Under the pieces are notes generated by a model. It had not been told where the DNA came from. It saw nothing but the letters and a program-made list of their open reading frames with translations, and made no database searches. A stretch of DNA of 15,034 nucleotides. Source: Acanthamoeba lenticulata. Taxonomy: Eukaryota > Discosea > Longamoebia > Acanthamoebidae. Position numbers and translations under genes: made by a program. Location: assembly GCA_002179805.1 (NCBI GenBank), contig NAVB01003336.1:1-15034 (forward strand), read 5' to 3'. Every line of letters starts with the position of its first letter. Within the stretch, counting starts at the first letter, position 1. Shown here piece by piece: positions 1 to 7,800 of the stretch.

Positions 1-1015
1 CGGCCCAAATACCGACACAGGTCTCTGCAGCCACCGAGCGTCCGCGTTGTCGTCGCTTGCGCGCTCACGATTGTGTTGCTTCGTGTTGTGGTGTACATGG
101 CCGCGAGCAGGGCGCCGAACGTGATCAAGATGATCCGGCGCTTCAACGAGATCTCCAACTGGGTGTCGACAAGCATCGTGAGCGCCGAGCGGATCCGCCA
201 GCGCGTCAAGGTCATGACCAAGTTCCTCCGCCTGGCCGATGTGCGCGCACCTCTTCTTCTTCATCGTCATCTTCATGTTCATCTTGGACGAATTGTCGGG
301 AGTGGCTGACTGGCGGCCGCGCCGCAGATTCTCCGGAAAATGAACAACTTCAACACGATGATCGCGGTGGTGGCCGGCATCAACGCGTCGGCCGTGCACC
401 GACTCAAGTGGACCAAGGAGGAGGTGGTCCGGGGCATGTGGCCGCTGTTTGCCGAGTGCGAGAAGCTCATGAGCAGCGAGAGCTCCTACAAGATCTACCG
501 CGCGGCCCTCACGCAGGCCCGGCCGCCGTGTCTGCCCTACCTGTACACCACCACCACCACCACCACTTGGCCCACTCCACTGGAGCGCGCGAATGGCTTC
601 ATGAGTGCCAACAACCCCCCTTTCTCACGTCATCGTGTGCGCGTCGACAATGTCCAGGGGCGTGTACCTGACGGACCTGACGTTCATCGAGGACGGCAAT
701 CCAGACTACGTCAACGAGTTGATCAACTTTAGCAAGCGCTCGCTCATCTATACCGTGATCGCCAAGATCCAGCAGTTCCAGGTACTGCTGCACTTGCGAG
801 AATTGCTTCGTTCTTGGCGTGCCCTTGAGACTGACTTGGTGCACAACGCGTAACAACAACAACCACTACAACAACAGCTGCTGCCCTACAACTTCTATCC
901 GATCCACCAAATCTGGGAGTACATCAAGACCTTCCAGTCGATGGAAGAGGCCGAGATGTACAACTTGTCGCTCCGAATTGAGCCCAGGAAGGCAGACCGC
1001 TCGGAAATCCTGTGA
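1..1015 (+). CDS. RasGEF (CDC25-homology) domain protein, C-terminal part
   Basis: Guanine-nucleotide exchange factor for a Ras-family GTPase; only the C-terminal 208 residues lie in the window and the 5' end is outside. Exons by frame and GT-AG signals are 1-20, 111-240, 328-542, 658-781 and 878-1015, which join in phase to a TGA at 1013-1015. Spliced landmarks in order are [18 protein letters not shown], then [17 protein letters not shown] with the following [13 protein letters not shown], then [20 protein letters not shown], and finally [12 protein letters not shown] near the end. These are the conserved blocks of the second half of the CDC25 catalytic domain, including the [16 protein letters not shown] signature. 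The four introns are 87-115 nt. The domain sits at the extreme C-terminus, as is common in amoebozoan RasGEFs. The target GTPase cannot be told. The first 20-nt exon is the least certain part, though its phase fits (KYRHR-APNV). Confidence 0.9.
546..566 (+). repeat. (CAC)7 microsatellite in a RasGEF intron
   Basis: Seven perfect CAC units just inside the 5' end of the 543-657 intron. The next intron ends in an imperfect CAA-rich run (about 851-877). Both lie outside coding exons. Confidence 0.85.
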
Positions 1016-1203
1016 GCGACGCTACATGTTGGTTGGTCCAAATGAAGACAGGAGTGCTGGACAGAATGGATGATCCAATAACAACAACATGTAATGTATT
1101 GACAGCAAGACTTCGTTTCTTGTGTAACTTTGCCCGAGTTCGGTGCCTACTCACGTGAACCCGTACGAAGGTCTGAGGGAAAATGCAAATCTTTTCACCT
1201 GGC

Positions 1204-2020
1204 TTACGCCTTGTGGCTCACATTGTAGACGTCTCGGGCCACAAAGGCCTTGATTCGGTCATGGGATCCCACGCTTTGCAGGAAGGACTTGACATGCGGG
1301 AACTTCTCCAACACTTCGCTCACGCCCTCCACACGCTCAATCGCCATCGTCAAAGTTGACCACAGGTGGAGGTCGGCGTAGCTCAACTGCATTCCGTGCC
1401 CAGCACCAAGAGGATATTAGCCAGTTGCCCAACCTTTACACCGCTGGTTGGCTGCAACATACCTTAGAGCCCACGAGGTAGCCGTTGTTGCCATTTGCCG
1501 CCAGCAGCTGAGTGAAATACTGCAGCTGCGTGGGAAGGAACTCATTTACGAGCTTCTCACGGGCCGCCGGTTTCTCAGCATCAGGCGTGAAGACCACCAG
1601 CTGTGTCACTCGGTTGAACACCTCGAGGACTCCCTCGTTGGCCTGGTCGATGAGCGCAGCTTCCCGGGCGTTGGTGCCGTTGTAGCCATACTTGGTGGCG
1701 AGATAGCGGGCGATGGCCATGCTCTGCACCAAGCAAAGCCCAGGTTCCTCATAGAGCGGCAGCTGGCCAAACGCGAGCTTGCCTGTTGGGTTGAGAGGGT
1801 AAGGTGTATGCTGCCAATCTCCCATTAAGGCCCAACCACGCGTACCAGAAGCCTTGAACTCGGGCGCGAAGGTGAGCCAGGTGGGCCAGTCACGGATGGC
1901 AATGAAGTCGTAGTCAACTCCAGCGTCTTCGAGAATAAGGCGAGCCAGAGCGCCTCTTCCGGGCGTGTTGAAGTAGGTGAGGGTCGGCTTGGTCACTTTG
2001 GCAACGATTGGGGCAGCCAT
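1204..2020 (-). CDS. Glutathione S-transferase, sigma-like
   Basis: Predicted cytosolic glutathione transferase of 246 residues, conjugating glutathione to electrophiles or acting as an isomerase. Exons on the minus strand are 2020-1463 and 1386-1204; the 76-nt intron (1462-1387) starts GTATGT and ends GCAG, joining GYLVGSK to LSYADLHLW. The N-terminal thioredoxin-like domain has LTYFNTPGRG with the probable catalytic Tyr16, the FGQLP cis-proline loop, and the glutathione-binding QS pair (Gln99-Ser100) before MAIARYLATKYG. The C-terminal helical domain follows. The stretch from Trp45 to FGQLP is about 28-30 residues longer than in typical sigma enzymes (QS usually near residue 63). The ATG at 2020 was chosen over the in-frame one at 2104 because a TATA-like box lies between them. 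The gene converges on the RasGEF gene and diverges from the EF-hand-like gene. Substrate cannot be inferred. Confidence 0.9.
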
Positions 2021-2070
2021 TACTGTTTGTTCGAGTGTAGTGAAAACTGTGAAGTTGCAACTATTGCATT

Positions 2071-2080
2071 GTTTATAAAT
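2071..2080 (-). promoter_or_regulatory. TATA-like box of the GST gene
   Basis: Minus-strand ATTTATAAAC, with a self-complementary TTTATAAA core, about 52 nt upstream of the GST start at 2020. It lies downstream of the alternative in-frame ATG at 2104, which therefore would not be in the transcript. Confidence 0.6.
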
Positions 2081-2414
2081 GGACAACCCTATCGGCGATA
2101 TCACAGACTCAAGGCCCGCATTGGGCGAAACTAAGCACTTTCACAAAAAGTTCGCAACTCCAGCAAGTTGTGTTCCGATTGGGTAAAAAGTTTCTCTCTG
2201 CACGGGTGTTGGCACAAGGCGCTTGACCCCAAACAGATCCTAAAATGAAAAAAGGAGGAAAATGACAAAAGAAACTACTTTTTTGCTGAATTGAGAGTTG
2301 CAAAGCAACGTTGGCTAAAGGGAAAGGCTAGATTACAGAAAGTCGAAACTTTAACGGGAGAAGATGGTGCGCCTTATTCTTTGCCTTTGAAATGGCTCTT
2401 GACTGACGGGTCCT

Positions 2415-2420
2415 TATAAA
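2415..2420 (+). promoter_or_regulatory. TATA-like box of the EF-hand-like gene
   Basis: Perfect TATAAA 34 nt before the chosen start at 2454. With the usual TATA-to-start-site distance the leader would be only about 5-15 nt, short but plausible for a protist. The ATG at 2420 overlaps the box and is not used in the model. Confidence 0.6.
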
Positions 2421-2453
2421 TGGAAGGGAGCGGCGAGTGTGAAAGGATTGCTC

Positions 2454-3269
2454 ATGATGGAAACCATTTACCCGTCCAAGGACGGTCGAACAATCTTTGA
2501 CAATCCCAAGCTCAAGCAAGCCCTTGTCAAGGAGATGAAGAAGGGCAACATCAAGCCTCCAGCGAGTACCGAAGCTCAAGGTTGGTTCTCCACGACCATC
2601 TCATGGTATTCGCTTACCGCTTCCCGTTATCATCTGCAGATATCGACGAAGACATGGAAGTAGCCATAGACACTGTAGCAACTGAAGTGTGGCGGTACTA
2701 TGACCCCAAGAACACCGGGTTCATGAAGAAGCCAGCTCTGCAAGCCTTCTTCAAGGGTACCACAAGCATTTTTTCCCAAAGCACTTCTGCAAGCGTGCAA
2801 ACGGTAACAAGCCATAACGCGGCTGCAGACTGTCTCGATCTGCATGCGAAGCGCCAGGGAAGAGATGCCAAGATGGTGCTGGGTCCCGGAGTCAACATGA
2901 ACGCTGCCATGGACGCCGCCATTCGCGGACTTGATACCAGTGGACAGGTAGTCCTGAAGCCTCCTCTCAAGATCGTTATCTCTACCAGCTCACTCTCAAC
3001 TTGGTGTAGGGCATCCGCGAGAGAGAGTTTCTGGACTTCCTTAACGAGTGCGACCTTGAGGAGATCTTAGCTCCCTTCCTCGGCATTCAAGGTCAGCATT
3101 AGGCTCATTTCACATCGATGATATCACTCACTTCTTTGACCATGACCCAGGTTCCATGAACATCAACTCGAGGCTGGACCCCAGCATGATGTTCGACCCG
3201 AGCACGCTGTCATCAGCGGAGTTCAACGCTCGCGGACAGGTCAAGCTGCGGGACTACGGCCGCGACTGA
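2454..3269 (+). CDS. Small protein with degenerate EF-hand-like segments
   Basis: Five exons (2454-2580, 2640-2756, 2829-2947, 3010-3091, 3151-3269) join in phase to a 187-residue protein ending at TGA 3267-3269; all four introns are GT-AG and 59-72 nt. I do not recognise the protein as a named family. Two segments resemble EF-hand calcium-binding loops: DPKNTGF within WRYYDPKNTGFMKKPALQAF, and DTSGQGI within RGLDTSGQGIREREFLDF. Both have helix-like flanks ending in hydrophobic F/L positions, but several ligand positions are missing and the second loop looks one residue short, so calcium binding is doubtful. No signal peptide or membrane helix is visible; the N-terminal 45 residues are lysine-rich. 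The start is the first ATG after the TATA box; a second ATG follows immediately. The intron 2757-2828 is a multiple of three and has no stop. Confidence 0.75.
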
Positions 3270-3310
3270 GGCAAGCTGTTGCACAAAGCAGCAAAAGAAA
3301 TGTAGTGAAA

Positions 3311-3316
3311 AATAAA
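3311..3316 (+). terminator. Probable polyadenylation signal (AATAAA) of the EF-hand-like gene
   Basis: AATAAA lies 42 nt after the stop at 3269 in an A-rich run (3308-3322). It is only 17 nt before the first ATG of the LRR gene, so it could alternatively be part of that gene's promoter. Confidence 0.5.
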
Positions 3317-3332
3317 ATAAAACAAGTCCATA

Positions 3333-4275
3333 ATGCAAGATGAGAAGCAAGGCGAGGATGAAACGATGAAGCGAGTCGTGCACTCTATGCTGTCCCTTTT
3401 TGTTGATGGCTCTGATGGAGAAGAAGAGAGTTGCTTCGAGGAAGACGCTCTGGATGTGCGATTTATTCATCCATCTGGTCCGGACCTGACTGCACTTACC
3501 GTGACGGGTCCGCTCTCCTCGACGGCGATGGATAGGCTTTTGGCGACCGGGTCTCAACTGACTCGGGTGCAGTTGAGCTATGGCAACCTCACGCAGCTGC
3601 CAGTGGAGATGTGCTACGCGCTGCCCAATCTGGTGAGCCTCAGCTTGTGGAACAACAAAATCACAACGCTTCCGCCCCAGTTGGCCCGCTTGACCAACCT
3701 TACCGAGCTCGACCTCACCCGCAACTGCCTCACGTCCCTGCCGAGCCGAATTGTCGAGGTACTTGAAATCTCTCATCAAACATCTACGAAGCTGGCCACG
3801 TTCAATTGACTGCGACAACTTGTGCCGCCAGTTGGCCGAACTGCGGTCACTGCTGGTGGAGGGCAACCAGCTATCATGCTTCCCGATGGAGATTAGCCGC
3901 ATGCAGCGATTAATGTCACCACAAGGACGCCTGTTCTTCACAACCAACCCTCTACTGTCGCCCTCGCTTGTCGAGCAGCAACGCGCCTTGCCCAAGTCTT
4001 TGCCCGCTTCATGCCCCAGCCTCAAGGAGCTCGTCGCCCGCGCGTTGCTCTCGCGTTCTTCGTCGTCTTCACCTTCCTCGAGCACGCCACCACCACAGCT
4101 GCCAGTCGACCTGGAGCGCTTCTTAGACGAACATACACGATGCTCGGTGTGCGAGCGTCACCTGTGGGCGATCTACGTGGAGGAGCTGCGCCTCCGCGTC
4201 ATCCGGTTCCGCCACATGCCAGTGGTCTATCGCTGCTGCTCTCTCGCCTGCCTCCGGCGCATTGACGAAGCCTGA
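3333..4275 (+). CDS. Leucine-rich-repeat protein with C-terminal cysteine cluster (LRRC58-like)
   Basis: 289-residue protein from two exons (3333-3758, 3832-4275); the 73-nt GT-AG intron joins SRIVE to LAELRSLL inside a repeat. After an acidic N-terminus come about five 23-residue leucine-rich repeats (roughly residues 45-165): LTRVQLSYGNLTQLP, LVSLSLWNNKITTLP, LTELDLTRNCLTSLP and LRSLLVEGNQLSCFP. Next comes a SLKELVARALL helix, a Ser-rich linker, then LPVDLERFLDEHTRC and a Cys cluster (Cys246, Cys249, Cys277, Cys278, Cys282), spaced like a CxxC...CxxxC metal site. From recall, vertebrate LRRC58 has the same plan: LRRs, a SLxELxAR helix, LPxDL.xYL and a C-terminal CxxxC/Cys motif. This suggests a protein-interaction adaptor; the partner is unknown. 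The start is the first ATG, 63 nt after the upstream stop; ATG 3366 is an alternative. Confidence 0.85.
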
Positions 4276-4897
4276 GGTAAAATGAACTTGTTTGCTTGTC
4301 CGTTTCGGTTACTTGAACACGGCCGCTGCACCATCGTAAACTAATGGTGCCAGGTGACGAAGCTGACTTCGTGGCGCGCTCGTCGATGGCAGGTACGCTC
4401 TCCGCCGTGTCGGGCAAGTGATTAGTTTGACTCAGTCGCTGAGAGAGCGGAGAGACACACACGTATATGGCCGCGGTGTACATCGCCAGGAGTTCAGGAG
4501 GATCAACTGCAGGAATCTGTCCTTTTCTGTGGTTGGTTGGCCTGAGCACGGCAACAGCCCACGGCAACAGCCGTTTTAAAAAACGGCTAAATCGCCAGAT
4601 GGCTGACCTCCAACAGCCACAATGACCGCCGATAGGCGAGCCGAGGGAGATGGACCAGGTTGGTGGTGGTCCGACCAGAAAACTGGAGGGTTGCACAACT
4701 GGTTGCTTGTGCGGCTGGAGAACAGGCGCTGGTGGCCTCTGGACGTGGTCACTACGGAGTACTGTTACTCAGCCTTCCCGTAGCGTGACCTTCAAATAGT
4801 GTGCGAGACGCACCGTCAGTTCCTTTACCTACCACTTCCTCACCTACATCCGGACCCACCGCAACCTGTGTTCTCAGGCCGATATCGCGACTCACAA
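4276..4897. other. Intergenic region upstream of the receptor gene
   Basis: No convincing long gene. It holds the direct and inverted repeats at 4548-4588, whose core is TATA-like, and a 53-codon open frame (4622-4783, plus strand) with a Trp-rich stretch (GPGWWWSDQK, RRWWPLD), about 40 nt downstream of that core. I cannot support this frame as a gene. The rest is presumably the 3' flank of the LRR gene and the receptor promoter and leader; no clear TATA box was seen close to 4898. Confidence 0.5.
4548..4588. repeat. Tandem 12-nt direct repeat next to a perfect inverted repeat
   Basis: ACGGCAACAGCC occurs at 4548-4559 and again at 4561-4572. The second copy runs into an inverted repeat with 9-nt arms AGCCGTTTT (4569-4577) and AAAACGGCT (4580-4588) around a 2-nt centre. 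The centre forms a TTTTAAAAAA tract. It could be a regulatory site or a TATA-like core; the function is unknown. Confidence 0.75.
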
Positions 4898-7800
4898 ATG
4901 CTGAGTCTGTCCACCCTGCTCGTCGTCTTGTTGACGCTTGCTGTGATCTGCGTAACCCTCGGTAAGCCGTGCGCTCACTTCCGCGTTTCACGATGGCGAG
5001 AGTTCTTGCTCATGATGGCTCAAAAAAGCAGGTAGCAGTGTCACTTTGCAAGGAGCCGGCAGCTCCAACTCGGGCGGAGTGTTCAGCGTGTGGACAACAA
5101 GCTATAAGTTCCACCGTGATGACATCACGTACTTGACGCGCCTCGCCTTTGTGTCTTGATTGGGCCTTGGATCTCTCACCCTGGTCTTTTGAATAGTGTG
5201 GCATATCAAGCCAACGGGATAACGGCGGCCATCGAACAATACGGGTATAAGCTGCTGGTACGATTGTCGGCAGTTGTGCTCTTCCTTAGGCTCAAGTCTG
5301 AGTCGTACGTCGTCATTTACAGGACTTTATTTGCCTCGATCGTGGGCTGTCCGACAACGAGGCGCAGGGTTTTAACGTGATACAATTCCCAATTGCTGGC
5401 CAAGCCTTGGTAATGGGCTACAACTTACCCAACATCACCGTCGCCGACCCTGCGCTTGTACTCCTCCTCATCTTGCTCAAATGGGTTCAGTAATTAGATT
5501 AACTCGTCTAACGGAGTTTTTTTCCTTCCCACCCGTTGGGCCACAACAGGTTTTGAACAGGAGTGTGCTGGCGGAGATTTGGGCTGGCAACATCACCACG
5601 TGGAACCACCCAGCTCTCCTCGAGCTCAACCCGAGCCTCGCCTCGAAGCTGCCCGCAGCCACCATCCTTCTAGGCTACTCAGACAATGCGAGCCCGGTCA
5701 CGTTCCCGGAGGTGTTCAAGCGCGTGCTGGAGAGCTTCTCGGCCGAGTTCAAGGCTCAGTTCGCCGCGGTCAACCGCACCTTTGCCAACCTGCCGCCAGC
5801 TCTGGCGGGTAATTCTCAGGTCGCCGGAAGCAGTTCCCCAGCACGCAGCGCATGGCTTCTGGTACTCCTCCGCCTATTGTCAGTTCCTTTTAACATTCAG
5901 ACGACCCCAAGAAATGTCCTTTGACCGTACACACAACCACAGCAAAAGCCCTACGGCATGACCTTCCTCAACTACGCCGACGCCACCGGTGGCATCACTT
6001 CGGCGACGATGGTCAACCGGGCTGGCAACCTGGTTTACCCTTCGACGGCCAGCGTGCAATCGGCGATGAGCGATTTCCAGAGCTACTACGAAGCTGGCAA
6101 CTTCGGCGTGGACATCGTCGACGCCAACGGAACAGACTCGTGGCCGATGGCATACCTCACATTCTTTGCCATGAACCGGACGGTGCTGACACCAGACTGC
6201 ACCAACACCCAGGAGCTGCTCTCCTTTGTGGCTTGGATTCACAGCAACGACCAGTGCGCGTCCTCCGTTCCACATTCCGCTCTGCATGCCACGCAAACTG
6301 ATCGGCACGAGTTGTGTATCAGGGCGTCTGTTGTGGCGACCCAAGTTGGCGCCGTGCCGGTCGATGTGGGACTGCGTAACAAGCTTATGGAGTTGCTCCA
6401 GACAGTGCAGTGCAACGGCGAGCAAGTCTTTACCACGTCCGTCCTTGTCGGGACGGGCGCCGAGCTGCCTCTGATCAACACATGGGCGTATGCCTTTGGG
6501 AGCGCGTCTGCCGAGATCAAATACTACATCACCACCTCCGCAGAGTCCAAGCAAGAACTTTCGCTTTACAACGTCGACTTTGCCATCTCGGCCACTGGCC
6601 TTGGGCCCGAGTGGGCGTCCCGCATCCCGGACGGCGGCGTGTTCCCTCTTGCCGCTCTGCCCCTTGTCACCGGTACGCACTCTTCTTTTTCTTCTTCCGC
6701 AAGTCGCTGGAGGCTGACGCGACGAGTGCATGTGCAGCGTACAACATTCCCGAGATCAACGGGCTCAACTTTGTGCTGAGCGCCGAGGTGATCGCGCTCA
6801 TCTACCTCAACCAGATCACCGTGTGGTCGGACTCACGGATCCAGGCCATCAACGACCCAAGTGTCGCCAGCCTCCTCCCCAACAAGCCCATCATCTTGGT
6901 GAACGAGTACACCACCGCGCTCAACGTGCTCGTCACCCAGTGGATCAACGACACCGTGCCCGAGTGGCCCGTACGTCTTCACCTTGACCTCGGCCCAAGC
7001 CCAAGCCTGAAAGGCCTTTGTCTCACGTGGCAACGCGTCGTTGGCGGGCGCGCAGCTGGGCGTGGGTCAAAACGTGGGCTATCCCGTGCTCTCCGTCCCA
7101 GGCCGATCGCTCCAGGCTGCGGGCGCGGCGGATCTCATCAACAAGACGAGGAGCACCAGCTATGCTTTCTGCTTCTGGTCCCTGTACGACGTGCAGCAGG
7201 TGCGCAGTCTTTGGGGCTTCTCTCTTTTCTCTCTTTCGTTCTCTTTTTCCCGCGCGTGCGGCTCATGCTTGGGGTGCGGCGCCATTCTGCTTGGCTGCAC
7301 CAAAGCAGGGGCGCACCCTGGGCGTGGCCTCGTTCATCAATCGGGCGGGCAAAGTCGTGCAGCCGTCCCTCAACGCGGTGGGAAGCGCGCTCGACGACTT
7401 TGCCGACACCAACTGGAGCACCATCGCCTACGACTCGCTCATCGACAGTACGTACCCTTGTGGCTCTCCTCTTCTGCCCCTGCGCGGCTCTCTATTTTGT
7501 TTTTCTCACGCGAGCGAGGAAATGTCAAGTGCCGGGCGAGAGGAGTTGGCCGCTGTCAACCTTTACCACTGGCCTCGTGAGGCTGAACTCCATGGTCAAT
7601 TGTGACGACGCTGCGCAGCTTGCAGACTTCTTCTACTGGATCCAGTACAACTCTCAGGCTGCAACTTTAGCCAATCGGTATCATGCCCGCTCTCTTGTTT
7701 TTTCTTCTTCTTTGTTTCTCACCCTTTGTCACCACAGGCAAGGATATGTGATCGCGTCCGCCTCGTCAAAGCTGCGACAGAACTTCCTCAACTTGCTCAA

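Larger units (their letters stand above)
2021..2453. other. Divergent intergenic/promoter region
   Basis: This 433-nt gap separates the start codons of the minus-strand GST gene and the plus-strand EF-hand-like gene. It is AT-richer than the coding DNA and contains TATA-like elements near each end (2071-2080 and 2415-2420), as expected for two back-to-back promoters. No open frame with family features was seen on either strand. Confidence 0.6.

Noticed and set aside
2021..2104. N-terminal extension of the GST to the ATG at 2104
   Set aside because: The extension lies across and upstream of the TATA-like box at 2071-2080 and adds no family sequence; homologues start close to the TYFN motif.
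4199..4696. Minus-strand 165-codon frame upstream of the receptor gene
   Set aside because: It overlaps the end of the LRR gene, has low-complexity composition and no recognisable motif.
5809..5822. Possible intron beginning GTAATT at 5809
   Set aside because: Reading straight on gives VAGSSSPARSAWLL up to a phase-0 donor at 5862, which joins cleanly to QKPYGMTFLNYAD; splicing at 5809 gives frames that cannot join.
6410..7737. Treating the long plus frame from 6410 as the true 5' end of the kinase protein
   Set aside because: It runs through introns and out-of-frame exons; family-like PstS sequence lies in other frames joined by GT-AG introns, with a signal peptide at 4898.
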